From Guptibacillus hwajinpoensis (GTDB taxonomy: Bacteria; Bacillota; Bacilli; Bacillales; Guptibacillaceae), in assembly GCF_005144865.1 (NCBI RefSeq), contig NZ_SWFM01000003.1:248001-312000 (forward strand): DNA of 64,000 nucleotides, in the 5' to 3' direction. Numbering within the stretch: the first letter of the stretch is position 1; the number at the start of each line of letters is the position of its first letter. The notes beneath the pieces were generated by a model. The model had not been told where the DNA came from and searched no databases. It saw nothing but the letters and a program-made list of their open reading frames with translations. Positions 57,478 to 64,000 of this stretch are shown here, one piece after another. The translations under genes and the position numbers were made by a program.

Positions 57478-58845
57478 TCACCTAGAATTCGTTGATGGTT
57501 CTGTTAAATCATATTTTTCAAGGAATTTTGTATTGAAATCTCCGCTAACAAATTTCTCGTGATTCATTAAACGCATATGGAACGGTATAGTTGTTTTCAC
57601 ACCTTCCACCACAAATTCGCCAAGCGCACGCTTCATTCTTGCAATCGCTTCTTCACGCGTATCCGCGTAAGTAATTAACTTTGCAACCATTGAGTCGTAG
57701 AAAGGCAAAATGTCGTATCCAGGGTAAACAGCAGAATCAACTCGAACACCGAAGCCACCTGGAGGAAGGTACATTTCTACTTTACCTGGAGATGGCATGA
57801 ACTTTTTGTCAGGGTCTTCTGCATTGATCCGGCACTCAATCGCCCAACCTTTGAACGTAACATCTTCCTGTTTAAAGCGAAGCGTTTCATCAGAAGCTGC
57901 CCTTATCTGTTCTTTAACCAAGTCAATTCCTGTTACCATTTCAGTCACAGGGTGCTCAACTTGAATTCGAGTATTCATTTCCATGAAATAAAAATTCCCC
58001 GTTGGCTCAAAAATAAACTCTACAGTACCTGCGCCTGAATAATTAACGGCTTTAGCGGCCCGCACTGCAGCGTCACCCATCTTTTGTCTGATTTTCGCAT
58101 CAAGAGCTGGAGAAGGCGTTTCTTCTACAAGCTTCTGTAACCGTCTCTGAATTGAACAGTCACGTTCACCAAGGTGAATTGCGTTCCCATGGTTATCGGC
58201 AAGAACCTGAATTTCGACATGACGGAAATCTTCAATGAATTTCTCAATGTAAACTCCAGGGTTCCCAAAGGCTTGGGATGCTTCTTGTTGAGTGATATTA
58301 ATCCCTTTGACTAATTCTTGCTCGTCTTTAGCGATTCGGATCCCCTTACCACCACCACCGGCAGTAGCTTTAATGATAACCGGATAACCCATCTCGTTTG
58401 CGAGTGCTACACCTTCGTCTACGTCCTTAATAATTCCTTCAGAACCAGGAACGATCGGGACTCCAGCTTCTTTCATCGTTGTTCTAGCAACATCTTTTGT
58501 TCCCATACGATTAATAGCTTCAGGACTAGGGCCAACAAATGTTACATTGCATTCTCTGCAAAGTTCTGCAAAATCAGCGTTTTCAGAAAGGAACCCATAA
58601 CCGGGGTGAATAGCGTCGACACCTGTAACCGTTGCAATGCTCATAATATTTGTGAAGTTTAAATAGCTATCTTTCGCTGCAGTTGGTCCAATACAATAAG
58701 CTTCGTCTGCAAGTCGAACATGCAATGCATCCTTATCAGCCTGAGAGTAAACCGCTACTGTCTCTATTCCGAGTTCTTCACAAGCTCGAATTATTCTAAC
58801 CGCGATCTCTCCTCGATTAGCTACGAGTATTTTTTTAATTTCCAT
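57478..58845 (-). CDS. accC: Acetyl-CoA carboxylase, biotin carboxylase subunit
   Basis: A 455-residue ATP-grasp enzyme that carboxylates the biotin of AccB. N-terminal domain [24 protein letters not shown], glycine loop [13 protein letters not shown], and active-site [23 protein letters not shown] are complete. It starts 11 bp after accB. First step of fatty acid synthesis. Confidence 0.97.
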   Translation of the reverse strand: MEIKKILVANRGEIAVRIIRACEELGIETVAVYSQADKDALHVRLADEAYCIGPTAAKDSYLNFTNIMSIATVTGVDAIHPGYGFLSENADFAELCRECNVTFVGPSPEAINRMGTKDVARTTMKEAGVPIVPGSEGIIKDVDEGVALANEMGYPVIIKATAGGGGKGIRIAKDEQELVKGINITQQEASQAFGNPGVYIEKFIEDFRHVEIQVLADNHGNAIHLGERDCSIQRRLQKLVEETPSPALDAKIRQKMGDAAVRAAKAVNYSGAGTVEFIFEPTGNFYFMEMNTRIQVEHPVTEMVTGIDLVKEQIRAASDETLRFKQEDVTFKGWAIECRINAEDPDKKFMPSPGKVEMYLPPGGFGVRVDSAVYPGYDILPFYDSMVAKLITYADTREEAIARMKRALGEFVVEGVKTTIPFHMRLMNHEKFVSGDFNTKFLEKYDLTEPSTNSR

Positions 58846-58856
58846 AATGAGATCAC

Positions 58857-59342
58857 CTATGCTTTCACTAAAAACAGAGGCTGTCCGTATTCAACTAGTT
58901 GTCCATCTTCAACTAGCATTTCTACAATTTCTCCATTTACCTCTGCCTCTATTTCATTGAAAAGCTTCATCGCTTCAATGATGCAGACAACGCTATTTTC
59001 TGAAACCTTTTCTCCTGTTTTCACATAAACATCTGAGTCAGGATTAGGGCGAGCGTAGAAAGTACCTACCATCGGCGATTCAATTTTATGTAAAGATTCA
59101 TCCGCTTGCGTATTAGTTGCTTCTTCTTTCGGTTGTTCAGGAGTAGCAGCTGCAGGCTTAGCAGGCTCTGGTACTTCTTGTGCAACAGGCTGCTGGATTG
59201 GTTGATCTACCGGTGCCTGTGTGTACTGAACTTCATTTTTCTTAAGGACAATTTTCGATCCGTCGTTTTCGTATTCAAATTCATCAATGCTGGATTGATC
59301 AATTAGTTTGATCAACTCGCGAATTTCTTGAACTTTTAACAA
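58857..59342 (-). CDS. accB: Biotin carboxyl carrier protein
   Basis: A 161-residue acetyl-CoA carboxylase subunit. N-terminal helices ([13 protein letters not shown]), a Pro/Ala/Gln/Glu linker (residues 55-95) and a biotinyl domain with the modified Lys in EAMKLFNE. The start is taken as TTG at 59342, eight bases after GGGAGTGG; the open frame goes twelve codons further but there is no site. A promoter lies in the upstream gap, TATAAT on the minus strand near 59432-59427. Confidence 0.92.
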   Translation of the reverse strand: MLKVQEIRELIKLIDQSSIDEFEYENDGSKIVLKKNEVQYTQAPVDQPIQQPVAQEVPEPAKPAAATPEQPKEEATNTQADESLHKIESPMVGTFYARPNPDSDVYVKTGEKVSENSVVCIIEAMKLFNEIEAEVNGEIVEMLVEDGQLVEYGQPLFLVKA

Positions 59343-59378
59343 AGTTTCCACTCCCTGTCTCGTTTTTTGCGCTTGCAT

Positions 59379-59726
59379 TTGTAAGGAGGGTTATTCTGTG
59401 CAGAAGACACGCTCCAAGTTACATCAATTATAACATAATTCTCATTGACATTAGTATCTCCACCAAAAAGCACAAAGAATCAAAACCCTAAATTAAGACC
59501 ATTGTATACAAGCTGGTCCTAATCCTATTCATCATATCATATCTTCTGTTTAGAGGGTAGAATGCATATATCAAGCGTTTTCTCAATAAGCGTAACAAAA
59601 ATAGATAACGTTTTCATTCCTATAATAGTATATCATTGTTACTTCTTCAAAAAACGTCTAGATTGTTAAACTATTCAAGACTCTATTGCATAGACAAATA
59701 AAAAAAGATGGAGAATATCTCCATCT
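59379..59726. promoter_or_regulatory. Gap between spoIIIAH and accB with a nested palindrome
   Basis: This 348-bp non-coding gap holds the spoIIIAH terminator at its right end and the accB promoter at its left. At 59493-59522 TTAAGACCA and TGGTCCTAA form a near-perfect inverted repeat around TTGTATACAA, itself palindromic. The place, 150 bp ahead of accB, would suit an operator or an RNA hairpin. No FapR-like motif was recognised. The rest shows nothing clear. Confidence 0.4.
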
Positions 59727-59729
59727 TTA
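59697..59729 (-). terminator. Terminator after the spoIIIA operon
   Basis: On the minus strand AAAGATGGAGA/TCTCCATCTTT followed by five more T residues, directly behind the spoIIIAH stop codon. Confidence 0.88.
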
Positions 59730-60281
59730 TTTCGCTGCAGGTTGGAACTCCACTGCAATTTGGTGCCCTTCTCCAAGTTGTTCTTGAGCAAGCACCATAA
59801 TATTATTAGCCTCTTCATTAGATAATTGATCTGCTTTTACAATGACCCTTACTTTATCATTTTCGAGTGTATATACAACCGCATCACTATAACCTTCAGA
59901 CTTAATGACATTCTCAAGTACTGACTCTTGTTGAGATAGCGCCATTAATTCCTGACGTTGTTCATGCGCTTCGTTCCGTAAATCAGCAGAAGCTTCACTT
60001 GCTATCACAGCCGTATAATCTTCAATCGCTGCATCTCTTTGCTCTTGAATTTCAAGTCTTAATGCTGCAAAAGCTTCATCGCTTGAGAGGCTTGATGAAA
60101 CAACATCCCCTTCAGCATTTGTTTCTTTTGCTTCATTGCTTTTTGCATCATCTTGACTTTGCTCTTGATCTCCTACAAACGCTACATTATCAGTACCAGG
60201 TGTCATAATATAATAGGCCGATAGAACAATAATTAAACTTAGCATTGTTAGTAACCAAACCGTTTGCTTTTTTAAGACCAT
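59727..60281 (-). CDS. spoIIIAH: Stage III sporulation protein AH
   Basis: A 184-residue mother-cell membrane protein of the A-Q channel that binds SpoIIQ of the forespore. One N-terminal helix (residues 9-27), then an Asp/Glu/Ser/Gln-rich linker, a helical stretch, and a C-terminal ring-building domain (YTLENDKVRVIVKADQLSNEEA). Last gene of the operon, one base after spoIIIAG. Confidence 0.93.
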   Translation of the reverse strand: MVLKKQTVWLLTMLSLIIVLSAYYIMTPGTDNVAFVGDQEQSQDDAKSNEAKETNAEGDVVSSSLSSDEAFAALRLEIQEQRDAAIEDYTAVIASEASADLRNEAHEQRQELMALSQQESVLENVIKSEGYSDAVVYTLENDKVRVIVKADQLSNEEANNIMVLAQEQLGEGHQIAVEFQPAAK

Positions 60282-60282
60282 C

Positions 60283-60921
60283 TCATGATTCCCCCTTTAG
60301 TTTCTTCGGTAAGACCATGACGCGATGACTTTTTACATCAAGTAGCCTCGTCACTGCATCGACTATCATTTTCTTTACTTCCATGTTTTCTGCACCAACC
60401 GCCACAACCACAACCCCTCTAACAACTGGCTTTTTCGTACTTACTATAATTGGTTCCTGTCCTTTGTCACTTTGTACAACCACTACCTGCTCTTCACTGG
60501 ATTGCTCTTCAATTTTTCGTGATCCACCTTCTTTTGGAGATTCATAAGTATATTTATCAGTAGAAGTGCTATTTTTCTCAACAACCTTCTCTTCAGTAGA
60601 ATCTAGATTAACAATCACTGTTGCATCAGATACGCCAGCTACTTCATCGAGCGCTTCCTTCAGTTGGGTTTCGTATAAATTCTCGTATTCTGACATTGTC
60701 GACGGATTAGACTTATTCTGACCGAAAGCAGGTTCACTATCAGACGAGTCTGCCAGTTCGGAAAACACTTCCTGGCCGGGATCAGGTGAAGAAAAGAAAT
60801 TTCCGGCAAACATAAAGATGATTCCAAGTGCTGCCGCTATAATTAAATAGATCGATGGCATTCCTTTTTTCTTCTTTGGTTGCTTTAACTGATCGAGCCA
60901 GCTAGTTGGTTTTTCATCCAT
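60283..60921 (-). CDS. spoIIIAG: Stage III sporulation protein AG
   Basis: A 212-residue single-pass protein that forms the large ring of the A-Q channel. Basic N-terminus (PKKKKG), membrane helix (residues 23-43), acidic/Ser linker, and a ring-building fold with the long inserted region seen in AG (EEKVVEKNSTSTDKYTYES) and the end VAVGAENMEVKKMIVDAVTRLL. The start at 60921 lies behind AGGAGG; a longer frame overlaps spoIIIAF. Confidence 0.92.
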   Translation of the reverse strand: MDEKPTSWLDQLKQPKKKKGMPSIYLIIAAALGIIFMFAGNFFSSPDPGQEVFSELADSSDSEPAFGQNKSNPSTMSEYENLYETQLKEALDEVAGVSDATVIVNLDSTEEKVVEKNSTSTDKYTYESPKEGGSRKIEEQSSEEQVVVVQSDKGQEPIIVSTKKPVVRGVVVVAVGAENMEVKKMIVDAVTRLLDVKSHRVMVLPKKLKGES

Positions 60922-60926
60922 GTAAC

Positions 60927-61541
60927 CTATTCTCCTCCTTTCACCTGAACTCCGACCTGCTTTGGATACAGCTCCCATTCATCTGCTAGAAAATAAGCTA
61001 CTTTCCTAGAAGCGCTATCAGTTGAATCGAAATCTTCTAAATTATTTTCTTCAATTACCAACGAAACAGATACAGCTTCAATATCGCTAACAGATTGATC
61101 AGTAGCCGCTTCTTCCACCATCACTGCAATTTGATCAATATTCTTCTCGCCTTCTTCTTCGGTTAGCTGAAGTGCTATACTACTTATTTGAAGATTAAAT
61201 CGCTCTCTCAACTCCTTTTCAACCTGACTTTTCAATTGGACAGCCATTTGTTCTTCAATATATGCAGCATTCGATGCTTGTATTTCACTTTTCTTTGATT
61301 CAATTGTATTTTCTAGTTCTGTACTTCGGTTAAAATCGTTTGTCGTGGCAGATCTAAGCATTGAATTAAAATCTTTTGAAAAAATCGTGAGTACCGGAGA
61401 AAGTATGACTGCCATTAACATTAATCCAATAACCATTTTGACATATCGCTGCATACTGGAGTTCGGAAGCAAGAGTTCGAGAACCGTCGCAAGCAGGATG
61501 AGTACAATGATATTTGTTACCCAGCCTGTAAGAATACTCAT
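60927..61541 (-). CDS. spoIIIAF: Stage III sporulation protein AF
   Basis: A 204-residue protein with two N-terminal helices (residues about 5-25 and 33-54) and an extracellular ring-building-like domain (QISSIALQLTEEEGEKNI). It is part of the A-Q channel whose exact location is less certain. Followed five bases later by spoIIIAG. Confidence 0.92.
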   Translation of the reverse strand: MSILTGWVTNIIVLILLATVLELLLPNSSMQRYVKMVIGLMLMAVILSPVLTIFSKDFNSMLRSATTNDFNRSTELENTIESKKSEIQASNAAYIEEQMAVQLKSQVEKELRERFNLQISSIALQLTEEEGEKNIDQIAVMVEEAATDQSVSDIEAVSVSLVIEENNLEDFDSTDSASRKVAYFLADEWELYPKQVGVQVKGGE

Positions 61542-61551
61542 TTAACCCCTC

Positions 61552-62742
61552 CTATCTCACCATTAAGGTTATGTTCCCTGATGCAATAATTATTGTGACA
61601 GCAAGGAAAAACATAAGTGATACGATAGCTAGTGCCGCAAAGATAAACAAGATACTTTTTGAAATAACATTTAATGACTGAATAATTGGTCCGCCGCCTA
61701 ACGGTTGAATGACCGCTGCTGCGATGTTGTAGATCAACACAAGTGAAAGAACCTTTAACGCTGGAAAAGCACAGATCATTAAAAGAATAACGACACCTGC
61801 TAGTCCTACTGTATTTTTCAATAAGACAGAGGCACTTAATACTGTATCTGTTGCATCGGTAAACATTCTTCCTACGACAGGAATGAAGTTTCCAGTTACA
61901 AATTTTGCTGTTCGAATTGTGATCCCATCAGCCACAGCAGTTGTTGCCCCTTGAACAGATATAACTCCAAGAAAGATTGCAAAAAATACACCAAGGGTAC
62001 CAATGGCTATGTTTCGAATGAGATTCGACAGTTGCGTAACTTTATAATGTTCACTTATTGTACTAACGATGGCCAGTACCGCTGATAAAAACAACATAGG
62101 CAACACAAATTTTTGAATAAGTAATCCACCAGTATTGACGAGGAATAGAACAATTGGATGAAAGAATGCAACTGACGCAACTCCACCAACAGAAGCCATA
62201 AGAGCTAACAATAAAGGAATTAATGCTAGAAGAAATCCCATCATATTTGCTATTGCGTTCTCTGTATATTGGATCGCAACATGGAAGCTGTTCAAAGCTA
62301 GAATAATTAAAACCATGTAGATAATGCCATATGCAACTGTACTAACAGCTTTATGCTCAAATGCATTTTGCATATTCTGTAGTAGGATACTGAAGATTGC
62401 TAATAAGATTAGACTGCCGAGAAGCTTTCCGTGTACAAGCAGTTCATGAAACAAAAATTTCACTAAACCTAATAAATAGGCTTTAAGTGATAATTTCTTC
62501 TCACCTTTTACAAATTCCATAAACGAACCTTTTTGGCTTTCTGGCAAGAAACCACCATACTCTTCAATTACTTCGTTCCAATAGGCTTGTATGTCTTGTA
62601 AACCTAGTGATGTTAACTGCTTGTCTACAAATTGATCAGGCATTGGTTTGTCTTCGCCGGTCTGTGCATTAACTGGACTCGTATAAGTAATAAGGGAAAA
62701 AAAGAGGAATAGCATCGTCAACATGATTTTTTGTTTGTGCAC
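61552..62742 (-). CDS. spoIIIAE: Stage III sporulation protein AE
   Basis: A 396-residue polytopic membrane protein. A cleavable signal (residues 1-26, ending in VNAQ) precedes an exported segment and about eight membrane helices. Of the SpoIIIA proteins this one most resembles a channel or exporter subunit. It ends ten bases before spoIIIAF. Confidence 0.94.
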   Translation of the reverse strand: MHKQKIMLTMLFLFFSLITYTSPVNAQTGEDKPMPDQFVDKQLTSLGLQDIQAYWNEVIEEYGGFLPESQKGSFMEFVKGEKKLSLKAYLLGLVKFLFHELLVHGKLLGSLILLAIFSILLQNMQNAFEHKAVSTVAYGIIYMVLIILALNSFHVAIQYTENAIANMMGFLLALIPLLLALMASVGGVASVAFFHPIVLFLVNTGGLLIQKFVLPMLFLSAVLAIVSTISEHYKVTQLSNLIRNIAIGTLGVFFAIFLGVISVQGATTAVADGITIRTAKFVTGNFIPVVGRMFTDATDTVLSASVLLKNTVGLAGVVILLMICAFPALKVLSLVLIYNIAAAVIQPLGGGPIIQSLNVISKSILFIFAALAIVSLMFFLAVTIIIASGNITLMVR

Positions 62743-62757
62743 GTCTCTCCCCCTCCC

Positions 62758-63156
62758 TTATGCTGGCAATAATCTAAGAACAGTTTCAATGATTAATGTC
62801 AATATTGGAATCGCCATCGTTAAGATCAATAGCTTTCCAGCAAGTTCGATTTTGGAAGCAATCGCGCCCTGGCCCGCATCTCTTACAATTTGAGCCCCGA
62901 ATTCAGCGATATAAGCTATCCCAATAATTTTTAGGACTGTTTCTACATATACAAGATCTACGTTTGCCTTTGCTGCTAAGCTCTCTAACATCTGAATAAT
63001 ATGTTGAATCTCTCCTATTAAATAGAGAAAAATTAAAGCACCTGTGAACACCGTAATGGTAAATGCAAACACAGGCTTTTGTTCTTTAACGACAATGACA
63101 AGGAAGGTTGCGATTAATCCCAGGCCAACAATTTGAATAATATCAATCGCAGACAC
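62758..63156 (-). CDS. spoIIIAD: Stage III sporulation protein AD
   Basis: A 132-residue membrane protein with four helices (about 4-23, 29-50, 72-90, 103-126). It belongs to the SpoIIIAC/AD family and probably sits with AC and AE in the mother-cell membrane. IGIAYIAEFGAQIVRDAGQGAIASK is strongly conserved. Confidence 0.94.
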   Translation of the reverse strand: MSAIDIIQIVGLGLIATFLVIVVKEQKPVFAFTITVFTGALIFLYLIGEIQHIIQMLESLAAKANVDLVYVETVLKIIGIAYIAEFGAQIVRDAGQGAIASKIELAGKLLILTMAIPILTLIIETVLRLLPA

Positions 63157-63159
63157 CCC

Positions 63160-63366
63160 CTACCCTTGGAAAAGAAAGACTCCCCGTATTTTCTGAAAAA
63201 GGTCATCAATAATCGTAATCACCATATAAAGTACAACAATAAATCCAATCAATGTTACCCAGTGAGCATATTCTTCCTTCCCCATTTGTTTAAGAATGGT
63301 ATGAAGCATGGCAACAATAATTCCGATACCAGCAATTTGAAAAATTGTATTTACATCATGATTCAT
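63160..63366 (-). CDS. spoIIIAC: Stage III sporulation protein AC
   Basis: A 68-residue, two-helix membrane protein (residues 7-24, 37-56), identical in length to the B. subtilis protein. FQIAGIGIIVAMLHTILKQMGKEEYAHW is typical. The start at 63366 has AGGAAA eight bases upstream; the ATG at 63372 is too close to that site. Between AD and AB. Confidence 0.94.
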   Translation of the reverse strand: MNHDVNTIFQIAGIGIIVAMLHTILKQMGKEEYAHWVTLIGFIVVLYMVITIIDDLFQKIRGVFLFQG

Positions 63367-63385
63367 CCGCATTTCCTCCCAGTGA

Positions 63386-63898
63386 CTAAATCAAAAGTAT
63401 GACAAGTAGAATTCCTCCGAGAACCCCAAGGCTCTTAAACATCCGTTCATACTTTGTTTGATTATTTCTTGCTTCATTTTCTTCACGTTCGAGATGAATC
63501 AGTGCAAGCTTAAGCTGTTTTTGCTCGTGTTCACGATCTTGCTGACCAATTGTAGCGCCAAGCTGCTTCATTATTTCTTTCTCCTCTTGTTTAAAAGCAG
63601 TATACTTCCAGACCTCCTCCATACTTTCAATCCAAGCTTCATAAGCAGTTGAATGCCCTGCATCAAGCTTTTTTCTGAATGAATCAAAAAACCACGATAC
63701 AGGATGTCCCACCTGTCTACATATGTGACCGCACGCCATACTAAGTGGCGTTATTCCATAAACAATTTCTGCTTCTAATGACTGAAGTGCCGCTTTTAAC
63801 TGTCTTAGTTGTCGCGAGCGCTCACTTACAGTTCTAGACCATTCAATCCCTGCCCAGGTACTAGCTAAAATTATGAGAACTGCTCCAAGTAGCTTCAT
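63386..63898 (-). CDS. spoIIIAB: Stage III sporulation protein AB
   Basis: A 170-residue membrane protein with an N-terminal helix (residues 4-17), a large helical domain with RSRQLRQLKAALQSLEAEI and YGITPL, and a C-terminal helix (residues 152-169). The fold is like GspF of type II secretion, which fits a secretion-like channel. It starts one base after spoIIIAA ends. Confidence 0.93.
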   Translation of the reverse strand: MKLLGAVLIILASTWAGIEWSRTVSERSRQLRQLKAALQSLEAEIVYGITPLSMACGHICRQVGHPVSWFFDSFRKKLDAGHSTAYEAWIESMEEVWKYTAFKQEEKEIMKQLGATIGQQDREHEQKQLKLALIHLEREENEARNNQTKYERMFKSLGVLGGILLVILLI

Positions 63899-63899
63899 G

Positions 63900-64000
63900 C
63901 TACATCACCTTTTTACGTCTGATTTCTCTACCTGTTTTATCTTTAATTGCTTTAATTGTGCCAGGTCCGTCAGAACGAGATAGTTCAACAATACGTTCAA
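63900..64000 (-). CDS. spoIIIAA: Stage III sporulation protein AA (C-terminal end only)
   Basis: Only the last 32 residues and stop codon are in the window (ERIVELSRSDGPGTIKAIKD and a basic end). Position immediately ahead of spoIIIAB, with one base between them, identifies it as the AAA-type ATPase of the operon. The motifs of the ATPase domain lie outside, so the call rests on context. Confidence 0.82.
   Translation of the reverse strand, partial: ERIVELSRSDGPGTIKAIKDKTGREIRRKKVM

Noticed and set aside
1..64000. CRISPR arrays, prophage, intact insertion sequences
   Set aside because: No regularly spaced repeats, phage structural genes, integrase or transposase were seen.

Overview
The window comes from a low-GC, endospore-forming member of the Bacillaceae. 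Evidence for this is the run spo0A, spoIVB, recN, argR, tlyA, dxs, ispA, xseB, xseA, nusB, asp23-like, accC, accB, spoIIIAH to spoIIIAA, which follows the Bacillus subtilis gene order. Further evidence is the left-hand blocks that match the B. subtilis yqi/yqj region (proI, yqjP/yqjQ-like, namA, rnz, dinB, yqjE/yqjD-like, artPQR, brxB, the bkd operon). An OLE RNA with its OapA partner, a BCCT osmolyte-type transporter and an MhsT-like NSS transporter point to a halo- or alkaliphilic lineage near B. halodurans, but the species cannot be named from the sequence alone.

Region 1 (1-16.1 kb) is mixed. It holds a partial DUF805 gene, Nudix, GNAT, SDR and MBL enzymes, a proline T-box with proI, a degenerate HPr-like protein, TnrA, a DUF302 protein behind a sigma-B-type promoter, an alkyltransferase-like DNA repair protein, a BCCT transporter flanked by two copies of a Bacillaceae palindromic repeat, a phenylalanine T-box with an NSS transporter, a class B PBP, cardiolipin synthase, an unlisted 48-residue CxxC miniprotein and an azoreductase. 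Region 2 (16.1-24.1 kb) carries CopZ, DoxX, a RocB-like peptidase, GDPD, NamA, RNase Z, a CPBP protease, DNA polymerase IV and a MarR/Hpr-like regulator.

Region 3 (24.2-44.6 kb) is mostly branched-chain and propionate catabolism. One operon encodes methylmalonyl-CoA mutase catalytic subunit, a fused B12-domain/epimerase protein, a carboxyltransferase and a YqjE-like peptidase. A stressosome miniprotein (Prli42), an L,D-transpeptidase, a YqjA-like exporter, the Art amino-acid ABC transporter and BrxB follow. Next is the ptb-bcd-buk-lpdV-bkdAA-bkdAB-bkdB operon, read from a clear sigma-54 promoter under BkdR. The bkd pathway yields acyl-CoAs for branched fatty acids and energy, and the methylmalonyl-CoA operon can carry its propionyl-CoA product to succinyl-CoA.

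Region 4 (44.7-64 kb) is the sporulation, isoprenoid and fatty-acid block. The most striking object is a roughly 605-nt structured, gene-free stretch between ispA and a small membrane protein before dxs. Its position, length, end pairing and neighbour identify it as OLE RNA with OapA. It has its own sigma-A-type promoter immediately after the ispA stop codon. folD, which separates nusB and xseA in B. subtilis, is missing here. No tRNA, rRNA, CRISPR array, prophage or intact insertion sequence was found.
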